Both the position numbers and the translations under genes were made by a program. A stretch of 64,000 nucleotides of DNA. Origin: Gnetum montanum (taxonomy: Eukaryota > Streptophyta > Gnetopsida > Gnetales > Gnetaceae). The stretch spans positions 247,240 through 311,239 of the forward strand of contig MNCI01016241.1 of NCBI GenBank assembly GCA_015680685.1, written 5' to 3'. The notes under the pieces are model-generated. The model saw only the letters and a list, made by a program, of their open reading frames with translations. It did not search any database and was not told the origin of the DNA. Of this stretch, positions 33,751 through 46,093 are shown one piece after another (position 1 is the stretch's first letter; each line of letters opens with the position of its first letter).

Positions 33751-34873
33751 TAAAATAAGGAGCATGGTTGTCTACTATTAGAGGTGTGAGTTGCACTAGT
33801 TGTTCTGGGTTCATGAAAAGGTTTGATTTGTTGCACATTGACCAATAATCTCTTATCAAGGGTCTCAGGCTTGTATATTGTCATGGCTCCCAAGGGAAAG
33901 GTCATATGGATGATGTAGGATCCTTTCCACAATGTTTGAAATTTCGTACATTGTGGTACATGCACAGGGTTCTAGTAAAGGACCTTGTCTTCTGGTTGGT
34001 ACTTAGCCTTTCAAATTTTTGAGTCATGACGTTGTTTGATATGTGCCTTGTGTATCTCGTTTGATGATAGGGCAACCAATCGATTCTCGTCTAGCACGTT
34101 TAGAGATGTCATTCTTTATTTTTGTGCTAGATCGAGGTCAAGGTGGAGGTCACATGCCATGGATAGTGTACGTAGCTAAGTTTGAGTTGGAAGTTTTAGG
34201 AGTTTTCTATACACCAACTCATAGGGAGAGTAGCATGTAGGGAGTTTCCAAGTGAAGCAGTATGCCCAGAGAGCATCATTCAGTTTTGTGCTCTAATCTT
34301 ACCTAAATTTACTAATTGTTCTTGATAATATTCTTGTAATCTCCCGATTGGTGACCTTGGCTTGGCCATTAGCTTGGGGGTGACAAGGTGTGGTCAATTT
34401 ATGTTCAACCCCTAAGCGTTTCATCAGCTTGCAAAAGGTTGCACCCATAAAATGTGTTCCATTATCAGAGATGAGTGCACATGGCACACCAAACCTATTT
34501 ACGATTTGTTGATTTACAAATTGTGCAGCTGTAGACAATGTGCAATATGTTACAATAGCTGCTTCAGCCCATTTGGTTAAATAGTCAATAGCAACAATGA
34601 TATAAGCTTTCCCATTGAACATCGGTGTAATAGGCCCCATAAAATTTATTCCCAAAATATCAAAGGGTTCTAAGGGTTGAATCCATTGTTGCAGACCCTC
34701 CATTCTAGTAGTCATTCCACCATCCCATTAACAGTGCTCACAGGATTGGACAAATTGATGGGCATCTCGAAATAGTGTTGGCCAGTAATATCCTGCAAGT
34801 AGGATCTTAATGGGCATTCGTCTCCCTACATAGTGGCCCCCACAAGGACCTTCATGAGCATCCTAGAGAACTC
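33750..34873 (-). pseudogene. Integrase of element F (decayed)
   Basis: The open stretch 34299-34715 contains the catalytic core: DYLTKWAEA, GVPCALISDNGTHFMG and the HPQANGQAKVTNREI region that carries the third acidic residue, so the D-D-E arrangement is recognisable. The C-terminal part is at 33750-33965 (FQTLWKGSYI, PLGAMTIYKPE, LVNVQQIKPFHE). Stops between the pieces show decay. Integrase inserts the cDNA with 5-bp staggered cuts, consistent with the 5-bp duplications here. Confidence 0.8.
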
Positions 34874-36799
34874 TTAATTGATCCTCATTGGGCACACACC
34901 ATCAAACCAAGCCATCAAGACATTATAGAGTTTTTCCTTGATTTCCATAAAGTACGTGGTTTTATGAAGAAACTGTTGCTTCTTCCTAAAGTCCAACCCC
35001 TGTGGTATTTGTTGGGAAAGGATATAAGTAAGAATGTTACTATACCAATTTGTTCTTGTGGGTTGGTTATTTATTACACTGGAAAAGAGGGTTTCGTCAA
35101 GAAAATGATCAGATATGGCATATTCATGCTCTTTTTTGTCCCAACGCAACCGAGATAAATGATCGGCAACTACGTTCTCGATGCCCTTTCGATCTACTAT
35201 TGTTAAATCGAACTCCTGAAGGATTACCAACCAACGTATAATACGAGGGCTAACCATTGGATTGTTCATGAGGAATTGAATTGCACTATGATCTGTATGA
35301 ATGTACACTTTGTAGCCCAACACATAGTGCCTAAATTTATCCAGTGCAAACACTACAGTCATTAATTCCTTTTTGGTAGTTGTGTAGTTGAGTTGTGCAC
35401 CAGCAATACTCTTACTTGTATAGTGTATGTAATAAGGGTGTTTTTTTTCATCTAACTATGTTAGTATGGCTCCTAAGGCATAATTAGATGCATCATTCAT
35501 TATATAAAATGGTTTGGACCAGTCGGGAGCTTGTAGAATAGGGGTTTCACCAAGCCTTTATTTTAGAGTTTGGAATGCTCATTCACATTCCCTAGTCCAT
35601 TCGAAGGGTGCATCTTTTTTCGTTAATTCTACCAATGGTTTGGAAATCTTGGAGAAGTTCTCAATGAATCTCCTGTAGTAGCCAGTGTGTCCAAGGAATG
35701 ACCGAATATCTTTGACCATTTCTGGTTGTCAAGTGATTCCTTGGATAACCTTTACTTTCTTCGAGTCTACCTCTATTCCTGATTGCGAAATCTTATGCCC
35801 CAGTACTACGCCCTCTTGAACCATCAAATGGCTTTTTTTCCAGTTGAGCTTTAGATTGGTTTCAATGCATCATTTCATCACTTGCTCTAACTAGTCTAGG
35901 GCTTGATCAAAGCTTGTCCCATAAGTGGAGAAGTTTTCCATAAAGACTTCCACTTTGTTTCCTATCTATTGTTGAAATATGCTTAGGACTAAATGTTGGA
36001 ATGTGGAAGGGGCATTGTACAAGCCAAATGACATTTTCTTATATGCAAATGTTCCCCAGGGACTGGTCAACGTTGTTTTGGTTTAATCTTCTGGTGCTAT
36101 TCGTATTTGATTATATCCACTATACCCATCCAGAAAACTATAATACCAATGCCCTACTATAGTGTCCAAGACTTGGTCGACGAACGGTAACAGAAAATGA
36201 TCTTTGAATGTTGCCATGTTCAGTAGCCTAAAATCTATACATATCCTCCATTTGCCTCCTTTCTTAGGCATGATTACTAGAGGACTAACCCATTCACTAT
36301 CAGCAATGGGATATATGAACCCAACCTTGAGGAGCTATTCTATCTCTTCTTTCATTACTTGTTTCAATTTCAGGTTCAATCACCTCTATGGTTGCTTCCG
36401 AGGCTTCATGGAGAGGTCCTTGTAAATCCTATGCTGGCATATCCTAGGGTCCATTTCGGTTAGCTCAGGGTATGACTAAGAAAAATATTTTGACCATTTA
36501 TTGATTACTTTCAATAGGCTTTCTTTTTTCTTGGGTACAAGTTTTGCGTTGATAATTACCAGTTTTCCGTTTTCAAGGGTCATGTATTCCAAATCGGTGG
36601 GCAATGGTTTTAGGTCTAGGGGCTCTTTTCTAAATTCCTTAGGAATCTCCAACTTCCCCCAATTAATGTTTTCAAAGTTAAGGACTGGAAGTTGGCAATG
36701 AACTTGCTCTAGTACGTCTGTGCTTTCAATGTAAGCACTAGTTATCCCCTCAGTTAGTTCCATGCATATTATCGAGTTGCTCCCTTGATCAGCCATCAA
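34874..36799 (-). pseudogene. RT-RNase H of element F (decayed)
   Basis: The linker (36476-36799, NWGKLEIPKEF) leads to RT: MPKKGGKWRICIDFRLLN, DHFLLPFVDQVLD, YYSFLDGYSGYNQIRIAPED (36083-36271). The active-site region reads VFMENFSTYG instead of VFMDDF, so a catalytic Asp is lost. RNase H lies in the open stretch 34874-35362 (ALDKFRHYVLGYKVYIHTDH, LMNNP, GIENVVADHLSRL). Stops and shifts interrupt the rest. The wording of these motifs is the Athila type. Confidence 0.8.
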
Positions 36800-36957
36800 T
36801 CACTGGGTGTTTTCTTGTTGCGTGGCTACTCCATATAGGCACTATTGTATGTCAATATCTTATGCACACTGATTGCATGTAGGCAATCCTAAACTTCACA
36901 TCACCCATGATTTATGCACGCAATGGCACCCTGTGTCACTATATGCGATGCATGGAA

Positions 36958-37050
36958 NNNNNNNNNNNNNNNNNNNNNNNNNNNNNNNNNNNNNNNNNNN
37001 NNNNNNNNNNNNNNNNNNNNNNNNNNNNNNNNNNNNNNNNNNNNNNNNNN
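36958..37050. other. Assembly gap (93 N) in the protease of F
   Basis: It removes the sequence just after the protease active-site region (MYQAW stretch at 37051-37090). Confidence 0.95.
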
Positions 37051-39763
37051 AGGTTCCAGGCTTGATACATTTCTCGTGAGATTAAGTTGACTCTGGAACC
37101 TGAGTCAAGAAGAGCCTTATGAGGTTCATTCCCAATGACTTGGAGGTAGATTAAGAGACTTCCAGGGTCAGATAGTTTCCTGGGAAGGTGGCCTACCTTG
37201 ATCTAGTTGGTTACAGTATGTGTTAACATAACCATATGCGTTAAGCTCTGTTGTTGGACTGAAGGAAGCTTTGAAGCCTTGTATGTTGGAGGAGTGTGCA
37301 TAGACTCAACCGCTTGTGGTTGTGAGAGCCTGTTTGGGCTTTTGGTTCTGAAGAAAGGTCTTCTCTTCTTGCGGTTGTCAAAACCAGCAGCGGGTTGAAG
37401 GTTTACGACTCTTGTAGCATTATGTTGTTGTGGTTGAGTGGGGAGTTCCCCTTGCATTTTTGGAGCAGGTGGTATTGGAACTAACAGTGTGAGAGAGGCG
37501 GATGGATTTGGAGGATGGTATGGATGTGGAGCGTCTCCCGGAGGAGAAGGAGTCCTTCTAAAGTGCTCCCGAACTTGGTAGTAATGTTGTGGGGTTGTGT
37601 GACCCATGGAGCCACTTGGAGAAATTGGCTACTGCACATAGTAGCCATAAGGATCAGGTTGCCAGGAAGGGTATTGATGTTTAGGCGGTGGCATCCCCTA
37701 TGACTGACGGTGTTGCCATTGTTGATGTTGCCCGATGGGTTGTGGTGGAGTTCCACTTGGATAGTATGTTAATAGTTGGTGGAACTATCTTGGGTTACCT
37801 TGGGGATAAGGTAACCTTTGGGGTGTTTGCTGTCTGTTGAGTCTTGGATTGAGTGCATACACCCCAGACTCTTGTATATGTGAGATGATTGGACAACATC
37901 CCTTGGGATGGTCATATTGGTAGATCTCACATCCACCATCATTGTCTATATCTGAATCCAAAACCTCATCAGAGATATTCATTTTTCCCTTACCCTTGTC
38001 AAATACATGACCTGAATCTCTCCACTTTTTCTTGTCTTTGTTACTACTTCGTTCCTCCTTAGATTCTTCTACAATCTTTAGGATAGTTTCAATTTTACTA
38101 TCTAAGGAGCTCCATACTTCATCTACCTTAGCCGATACTTCTATTGTTAGCTTCTAAAGCGGCAAGGTTTTCCTATTCATCAACTCTTCGAGTGGTGACT
38201 CATCCTCTTCATCGCAAAATCTCAATCCTCTCTTCTAGAGGGAAGGATCACAGTTATATTCTTCCATGCTCTCTTTTTTCCATAGCTCCCCTTCTTCTTT
38301 GGCTACTTGCTCCAACAATCTATGAATTTCATGGGATCTAAGTTCGGATAATCTCCCTTGGGCATAAGCCCCAAGGGTTCTCCTAGTTTCATACCTTAGC
38401 CCATCTATGAGATGGCAGAGTTGATCCTGCTATGCATAACCATGGCCTAGGCAACGATGTAACAATGCATAGTAGTGGTCCATTGCAGCATCCAAGGGTT
38501 CATGAGTACCTTGGTTCCATCCTTGGATCTGCTTACACAAGTTAGACACTCTAGAGTATGTTTGATATTTATCGTTGAAGAGTTCTAACATTGTACTCCA
38601 CCTCCTAATGGTTTCTAGTTCTAAGGACTGGTACCAACTCTTTGCTTCCTTTATGAGTGTCCTGGGAAACAACTTCAGTTTTTGCCACTCGTTTTCTATG
38701 TTTTACAAGGTGCAAGCATCATGGAATGCCTATAAATGATTTTTCAGATCAGTGTTGTATCCCCTTCGATGCGTGGGATATTTTTCATGTCTAAGCACTT
38801 GATTCGACTATCTTTTTGATTCATTGTTGGTATTCTCACTACCTCTGTGATATCTAGCATGCTTCAAGTGGCAAGTAGGGGTTCATCATGATCATCTCTT
38901 TCATGACTTCTATGATGTCTACGTTGTTCCCTAATTTCCATTCATTCATGCCTAGACTCTCTAGACTACCCTTGTCCTCTCTCTCTACTCTCTCGTCGAG
39001 GTCTCTCATTTCGCTTACCTCTATCCTCACTGTTATGCTCTTTATGACTACGTCCTGATGTGGAAGGAGAGGGTGAATGATGTGATAAAGGGGAAGAAGA
39101 AGGAGAACCATTTCCATGACGATGTTTCTTACCTTCTCTTCGGTGGCTTCGGCCCTGATCGTGATGACAATCTGAGTGCCCATCCTTGTCATGTATTTTT
39201 GTTCCCTCAATAAACAGTTGGTGTTCACGGGGATCAGAACCAAGGTTATGTATCATGGAGTGTAGGTTCTGATACCCCACTTCCTCACTATTGTTAGGAG
39301 GGGAAACATCATTTGATGGAGAACATGTTATAAGTGGTTCACCATATCCAATTTGCCTTAGGACGTGTGGGACCCCTTTGCCCTTCAACAATGTATGGTG
39401 GCTCTTTTGGCTTGAGTCCCTTGAACATTGTGCTTTTGTGGGATGATAATACCTTGTGTCAAAATCACCTATAACGTATTCAACATATAGCTGTGTCATG
39501 CCTATCTGTGCAAGAGCATGAATAAGCATGTCAGGGACTGCTCGATTTGGAGGTAACACTATGTTACCTTGTAGGTCTCTCCAATGCAGTTGTTTGTCCT
39601 GATGAAGGATAAAGGTAAAATCTCGTATATACTCATCAGGATGGGTATATACCACTCGGTATTGTTGAGGAACTGGCAGATTTTGATTATGTGTTTTAGA
39701 CTATCGATTGTTTCTTGTATGATCCCTAGGTGGTGAATTTCTTCTGTTCAAAGAAGAAGACAT
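37051..39763 (-). pseudogene. Gag-protease of element F (decayed)
   Basis: The start ATG at 39763 is followed by a TAG near residue 21, where CAG or CAA is expected. Open pieces: 38966-39655 (HPDEYIRDFTFILHQD, capsid-proximal linker), 38430-38672 (WYQSLELETIRRWSTMLELF, capsid), 37785-37982 (knuckle CEIYQYDHPKGCC, first CX2C broken by C-to-Y), 37203-37607 (Pro/Gln-rich tail). Protease site ALLDSGSRVNLIS near 37090-37125 is intact up to the gap. It corresponds closely to the E frame, which lets E's lesions be located. Confidence 0.8.
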
Positions 39764-39889
39764 TGTTATTTTAATTCAGTGTGCTAATTAACCATTATAT
39801 GATTTTTTGTTTAATTAACTCTAAGGGTTCGTTTAAGCTCTGAACTATGTGGATAATTTCCTATGTTCTACTTAGCACACAAACACTTA

Positions 39890-39908
39890 GTCCCCGGCAG
39901 CGGCGCCA
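39890..39908 (-). other. Primer binding site of F: tRNA-Asp complement
   Basis: Minus strand TGGCGCCGCTGCCGGGGAC, one base after the 5' LTR. It differs at one position from the complement of the 3' end of plant tRNA-Asp(GTC), the usual Athila/Tat primer. Confidence 0.85.
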
Positions 39909-39909
39909 A

Positions 39910-40685
39910 TGATGAGTGGCGAGGTACCCCTACACTCAACCATACGAATACAAGCGTTACACGGGCGATCCGGTTAAACTTCATAGACTAAGTGCCTACA
40001 CTCCTTATGGAACATTTTAGGTTAATTATTCATTGTCTTCCCAGACTTACTTGTAGTTTTCATGGTGTATGGTTAAGTAAGTCTGAGGTATATGATTTTT
40101 ATGTCTTTTTAGTTTTATCTCCTATGCTAACAAGGTGAAGAGTGAAGAGACTAATCAACTAACTTTAACTTAACTAACTAAGCCTTAATTAACCTAGCAT
40201 CAACATCTGTTCCCACTTACCGTTCATACCTTGAACCGATGCAACCTTGGTTACCAAACGCTAGTCGTTGATAGGATCACCAAGTGTAATGCACGTGCTT
40301 GAAGCAGTTGTACTGAGGCACTTAACTAGGAGAGAAGGATTGAGAAAGATTTAATGACTAATAAAGAGATTAAATGATAAAACAATAAATAAAATCCTAT
40401 TTAGCCTATTCCATGCACTAAAAGGTTTATCCAAGAACTTCATCTTTATTTCTGTACACAAACATGTCGACACATGGAAAATATTCTATCTCTGAAGGGA
40501 TCAAACTGCCAGAGTTTCGCTACGATCTAGGCCTAGAATGAGAAACAAGGGAGAGTCGCCTCTTATTTATAGAACTGGCGGCGGACCACGATATTGCGTA
40601 TGCGATATCGCAGGGGATGCGATATCATGGCGGACGCAATATTGTGTACACGATATCGTGACCCATGCGATATCGCATCCCATCA
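39910..40685 (-). repeat. 5' LTR of element F (776 bp)
   Basis: Minus strand TGATGGGATGC...CGCCACTCATCA. The U3 palindrome array (40590-40680) has about six copies of CGATATCG and decayed forms, next to the TATA box (reverse complement at about 40558-40572). Confidence 0.88.
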
Positions 40686-41075
40686 AATCTAGATAGTCAT
40701 TAGTTGGTTCATCTCTTGCAGTCTTGGGAAAGAACTATGCATTCTAGTATCACTCATCATTAGTAATCTCTACAAGGAAGCTTCCCCTTTCTATTGTGTG
40801 GAGTCACCACTGTAACTCTCTCTATCCTTAATTGAGAGCTCTTTGCCTCATCTAATTCTATGTCATTATTTCTTGTAACAAGGTAGTATGTGTGGACATT
40901 TGGTAATGCCCCCATTCGGGTTTCCTTCCTTAATACTCATTTATTTATACGTTTCATTCACAGTGCTCTCAGCTTCCCCTTCCCCTTAACCCTATGAATT
41001 ATTCATGTTACTGTAATTGATACACTTTTAATATTAATAGAACTTCTTTTCGGGGTCCGACACCCCCCCTATTGT
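40686..41075 (+). mobile_element. LINE copy 1, 3' end piece
   Basis: Continues the LINE after element F: CTAGATAGTCATTAGTTGG through TTAACCCTATGAATTATTCA. It matches, base for base in long stretches, the reverse complement of 53140-53460. The extreme 3' end near 41075 (GGGGTCCGACACCCCCCC) is uncertain. Confidence 0.75.
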
Positions 41076-41315
41076 TGATGTTTTCAGAACTCTTAGCATG
41101 TAAATTTCTGTCCATGCACATCTTCAGTTTCTTTTAGTTTTCTAAAGTAATATTATTGGAAAAACCAAAAATAATGTAGCTCCCTGACTCTATTGCAAGT
41201 GAATTATTGCATCCAATTGTATTTAAGGAACAAGATGTCCATGGATCATTGAAACAGAAAGGGTTTTGTAGGATTTTCCTTGGGTTGCTTCAAGCCAATG
41301 AAGAACACTTTCTAG

Positions 41316-41520
41316 TGTTAAATGTATTTAAGGGTCAGTCATTATAGAAGTTGAAGGGTTGGTCATTATAGAAGTTGAAGAATTCACTATTATAGAAGTT
41401 AAAGTGTAAAGTTGCTATTTTTCATTGATGTATTTGCTCATTTAAAAGCCATTATCAATTGAATAAAAATGTGAAATTTCGTTACCTCTATTTGCCCCTG
41501 TTTTTGTTCTATTTTTTTCC
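41316..41520 (+). repeat. 5' LTR of the copia element (right end approximate)
   Basis: Starts TGTTAAATGTATTTAAGGG, then three units of a 22-24-bp repeat (TCATTATAGAAGTTGAAG type), then GTTGAATAAAAATGTGAAAT-like sequence shared with the 3' LTR. I could not place its right end exactly or see a clear primer site. Confidence 0.65.
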
Positions 41521-41691
41521 TTAAGAAGCTAGTAGTGCACAGGCTAGTAGTGCATAGCCTCAAAGTTTGATAGTGATATTGGACCTTGATTCAAGAGGCT
41601 AGAGAGAAATCCTAGTTTAGGAGGCTAGAGAAAAAAGCATAGTAGTGCTCCTAGTTTAGGCGACGCGAGAGAAGAGCACAGTAGTGCATAA

Positions 41692-42515
41692 ATGGCCTCT
41701 GAAAATTTTATACAGTCTACCATCCCACATTTTGATGGTCACTATGACCATTGGATCGTGTTGATGTAAAATTTCCTGAAGTCTAAGGAGTATTCACAAG
41801 TTGTTGAAGATGGTGTAGTAGCACCCCCAACTAAAGTTGCACTCACAAATGAACGAAGAAAGGAGCTAAAGGGATTACGGCTGAAAGATTTGAAGGTAAA
41901 GAATTATTTATTTCAAGAAATTGTTCATTCTAACCTAGAGACTATCCTTAGAAAAGAAACTTTCAAGGATATTTGGGATTTTATGAAGAAGAAATATCAA
42001 GGGTCTTTAAGAGTAAAGCATGCACAACTTCAAGCCTTAAGAAGGGATTTTGAGACTCTATAGATGAAACATAGGGAGTTTGTTAAAAACTATTATGCAA
42101 GGACAATGGGGATAGCCAATAACAAGTGAATTCATGGTGAGAAGATGGAGGATGTGATTATTGTTGAGAAGATATTGCATTCCCTATCCTCCAAGTTTGA
42201 TTATGTTGTTTGTTCAATTAAAGAATCCAAAGATGTTGATGCACTTTTCCTTAATGAACTTCAAAGCTCTTTGTTAGTCCATGAACAAAAGATGAATCAA
42301 AATTCAACTTCTAAAAAGCAATCTTTGAAGGCTTCTACTTTCACTTATTCCTCAAGAGGAAGATGTAAAGATAGAGGTAGAGGAAGAGGAGATCAAGGTA
42401 ATAGAGATTGTAGTAGACATTTCAAAGGGGATGGTGATAAATTTCAAGGTAAAGGTAGGGGGCAAGTTGACAAATGTAAGGTGAGATGTCATAAATACAG
42501 ACACTCATTCTAAAT
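41692..42515 (+). pseudogene. Copia gag relic
   Basis: Begins MASENFIQSTIPHFDGHYDHW, the usual opening of copia Gag. A UBN2-type gag domain runs to about 42300 (EKILHSLSSKFDYVVCSIKESKD, open from 42145), then an Arg/Gly-rich stretch and a damaged zinc knuckle (CHKYRHSF). At least three in-frame stops. Confidence 0.75.
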
Positions 42516-42580
42516 GCTACACTAAACTACCCAATGACAAAGGGGAGAAATCAAATTTTATAGAAGAGAAGTTTGAGACT

Positions 42581-43881
42581 TTGTTGATGGTGGTTCAAGC
42601 CAACCAAGAGTCTCAATTAGATATACGGTATGTGGATACTGGCTACAATAACCATATGTGTGGATGTAAGTCTTCTTTTTCTGACTTAGATGAAAGTTTT
42701 CATTTTATAGTAAGTTTTGGTGATGGTTTTTCTACTATAAATGTAATGGGAAAGGGGGATATTAACATTAGAACCAAGAATGGTTTTGTAGAAACAATTT
42801 TCAATGTTTTTTATGTTCCTAATTTGAAAAGCAATTTGCTAAGTGCTGGTCAATTGTAAGAGAAGGGTAATGTAATAACCATTCAGAAGGATGCTTGTGA
42901 AATTTAAGATTCTTCAAGATGAGCTATTATAGTTGTTTAAATGAGCTTCAATAGATTATTTTCATTGAGAATTGAAAGTGCTCAATCTTGCCTGAAAGCT
43001 GAAGTAAAAGACCCAACATAGCTTTGGCATTTTTTCTATGGCTACTTGAATTTTGAAGGATTAAAGACTCTACAATAGAAAAATATGGTGACTGTTCTTC
43101 CTCAAATTGCAATTCCTTCTAGATTTTGTGAAGAATGTGTTGTTGGTAAACAACATCGTTCTTAATTCTTTCAAGGAAAATCATGAATAGAAAAGAATGT
43201 CCTTAAGCTGGTTTACTTTGCAATTTGTGGGCTAATAAAACCATCTTCAAATGGAGGTAAGAGGTACTTGATCATATTTGTTGATGATTATAATTAAAAA
43301 AGTTGAGTTTATTTTTTGCAAGAGAAGTCTGAAGCTTATAATGCATTTAAAAGCTTCAAGGCGTGTGTTGAGAATGAGTTTGGAAAGACTCTTCCTACAA
43401 ATTGTGGTGAAGAATATTATTCAAAAGAGTTTGATGTTTTTTGTGAGAATCATGGCATTCAGAGAGAGCTCATAGCCCCCTATACATGACAACAAAATGG
43501 TGTATCATAGAGGAAAAATAGAACATCCCCAGTATGATGACGAGCCTCTTGGCAATAGAAAGTATTCCAAAGAGTTTCTAGCCAAAGGTTGTGACTTGGA
43601 GCATCAATGTTTTGAATAAAACTCCCACCTTTACTATTCAAAACATGACACCAAAAGAGGCTTGCAGTGGGAGGAAACCAACTGTGGATCACTTCAAAAT
43701 CTTTGGTTGCATTGCCTATCCACATATCCCTGATGAGAAGAGGAAGAAGCTAGAGGATAAGAGTGAAAAATGTGTCTTTCTTGGCATAAGTGAATCATCC
43801 AAAGCATATAAATTGTATAATTCTCTAACAAAGAAGATTGTGACCAGCAAAGATGTCATATTTGATGAAGAGAGCACTTAG
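42581..43881 (+). pseudogene. Copia protease-integrase relic
   Basis: The protease begins near 42622 (VDTGYNNHMCG, with the DTG site intact; open 42581-42859). A pre-integrase zinc region reads LWHFFYGYLNF...CEECVVGKQHR (43024-43160). Integrase core pieces follow with heavy damage, then the conserved end KIFGCIAYPHIPDEKRKKLE..KCVFLGISE (43591-43881). Confidence 0.75.
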
Positions 43882-44228
43882 AATTGAAATGGGTAGCAAC
43901 CTACTTCAATTATTTTTCACACTAAAACTGCAAACTCTATAGCACTCGAAACTACAGAACCTAGAACTATAGACTTCGAAACACCAAGAATTATGGAAGA
44001 TAAAATCCCAAAAGCCACAAAGGCTAAACCACCAAGAACCATGGAGGTCGAGACTTCACCAAAAACAATAGCAGCTAAATCTCATCGTATTCAAAAAAGA
44101 CCCTTATGATGATGGATTATGAGGTAACTAGGATTGGCCAATTTGATGACCCAATCACCCATTTTTCTTTGTTTGCAAATTATGATCCCACAACTTTTGA
44201 AAGTGCTATTAAAGAATTGAAATGAACA

Positions 44229-45660
44229 ATGGCAATGGAGGATGAAATTAATGCCATTAAGAGAAATGGTACTTGGAAGCTAGTTGATCTTCCAAAAAGG
44301 TACAAAACCATTGGTGTGAAGTGGTTCTTCAAAACAAAACTAAAGGAGACTGGTGAAGTTGACAAGTATAAGGTGCGATTGGTGGCTAAGGGATACAAGA
44401 AAGAATATGGGATTGACTATAAATAATCTTTTCTCTTTTTGCAAGGCATGATACAATCAAATTCGTGATTGCATTGGTAGCACAAAATTCATGGCCTATC
44501 TTCCAAATGGATGTCAAGTCTACATTCTAACATGAAGACTTAGAGGAACAGGTATTTATTGATTAGCTCCCTAGTTTTTTGAAGCTTGATAGTGAGCACA
44601 AGGTCTATAAATTAAAAAAAGGCTTTGTATGAACTAAAACAAGCTCTAAGAGCTTGGTATAGGTATATAAATACATATTTTTCTAAGGAGGGATTTCAAA
44701 AATGTCCATATGAGCATATACTTTTTACAAAGATTGATGGAGGAAAAGTGTTCAATGTATGTTTATATTTTTGATGATCTTATTTTCACTAGGAATGATA
44801 ATGATTTGTTTAAAAAATTTAATAAGTTAATGATAAATGAGTTTGAAATGATTGATCTTGGAAAAATGCATTACTATCTTGACATGGAAGTAGTGCAATC
44901 CCCCTTCAGAATCTTTAGTTCTCAAAAGAAGTATGTCAAAGAAATTTTGGAGAGGTTTAAGATGAAGGATTGTAATCCTGTAAGCACTCCAATTGAGATT
45001 GGCTTAAGGCTAAATAAAGATCCTAAAGGAAGCAAGGTGGAGATTACACTTTATAAGCAAATTGTTGGGAGTCTAATGTATTTGATTACAACTAGATCCA
45101 ATATAATGCATGTTGTGAGTCTTATCAGTAGATACATAGAGTCTCCAAAGAAGATGCATTTGTTGGCTGCTAAAAGAATAATTTGTTACTTGTAAGGAAC
45201 CAAAGATTTTGGGCTATTTAACAAAAAAGGTGAAAAATCTAATTTTGTGAGATTTACTAATAGTGATTATGCATGAGATCAAGATGATACGAAGAGCACT
45301 TTGGGATATGTTTTCATGATGGGCACAGGGGTTGCTTCATGGTCATCCAAAAAATAATCAATTGTCACATTGTTAACCACAGAGCTTGAATTTGTTGTTG
45401 CAACATCCTATGCTTGCTAAGCTATTTGGCTAAGAAAAATTCTTAATGAGCTACATTTCAAGCAAGAGGGGGCTACTACAATTTTCTGTGACAATAATTC
45501 CACCCAAAAATATCCTATGATACATGGAAGAAGCAAGCATATTGATGTGAGATTTCACTTCTTTTGTGACCTATGCAATGATGGTGTTATTGATTTAGTA
45601 TTTTGTAAGAGCGAAGATCAACTCGCTACCTCAAGTTATCAACATTCAACATTCTAGAGG
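44229..45660 (+). pseudogene. Copia RT-RNase H relic
   Basis: RT opens with MEDEINAIKRNGTWKLVDLP and GVKWFFKTK (44238-44340). The active site reads YIFDDLIFT where copia RTs have YVDDxxxT (44761-44795; stretch 44710-45195 open), then GKMHYYLDMEV and SPKKMHLLAAKRI. RNase H is seen as IFCDNNST and SKHIDVRFHF (45480-45560). Frames are broken between the pieces. Confidence 0.8.
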
Positions 45661-45738
45661 CTTAGAAGTAGCTTGGAGTCTGCACATTGAATGATTTTTG
45701 TTAAACCAATAGTTTGCAAACTTTCAGTTTACAAGAGG

Positions 45739-46088
45739 GTGTTAAATGTGTTTAAGGGTTTGTCATTACAAAAGTTAAAGGATCTGCCATTATAGAAGTT
45801 GAAAGGTCAATGTTTACAGGAGAATGTTAAATGTGTTTAAGGGTCAGTCATTATAAAAGTTAAAGGGTCAGTTGTTATAGAAGTTGAAGGGTCAATCATT
45901 ACAAAAGTTGAAGAGTCCACCATTATAGACGTTAAAGGGTCAGCCATTATAGAAATTAAAGGGTTGACCATTATAGAAGTTGCTATTTTCTTTTGATGTA
46001 TTTGCCTATTTAAGGGCCATTGTTAGTTGAATAAAAATGTGAAATTTAGTTGCCTCTATTTGCACCTATTTTTAATCTGAGGCTAACA
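45739..46088 (+). repeat. 3' LTR of the copia element (350 bp)
   Basis: Starts after the purine run CAAGAGGG. The LTR start TGTTAAATGTGTTTAAGGG occurs twice (45739 and 45822), and about nine minisatellite units (CATTATAGAAGTTGAAGGGT type) follow, against three in the 5' LTR. It ends GGCTAACA before the target duplication. Confidence 0.8.
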
Positions 46089-46093
46089 TCTAG

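Larger units (their letters stand above)
30988..40685 (-). mobile_element. Gypsy (Athila-like) element F, full domain set, decayed
   Basis: Perfect target duplication AATCT (30983-30987 and 40686-40690). 5' LTR 39910-40685, primer site 39890-39908, gag about 37200-39763, protease (cut by a gap), RT-RNase H, integrase ending at 33750, 3' noncoding region 31837-33750 and 3' LTR 30988-31836. It is the most complete gypsy copy in the window, and its domain order PR-RT-RH-INT with a tRNA-Asp primer fits the Athila/Tat branch. It inserted into LINE copy 1. Confidence 0.88.
41316..46088 (+). mobile_element. Ty1/copia element, decayed
   Basis: Target duplication TCTAG (41311-41315 and 46089-46093) flanks TGTTAAATG...GGCTAACA. 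Domain order gag-protease-integrase-RT-RNase H, typical of copia. Parts: gag 41692-42515, protease about 42580-42860, integrase about 43000-43880, RT about 44200-45200, RNase H to about 45660. Many stops and frame changes; inactive. Confidence 0.85.
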
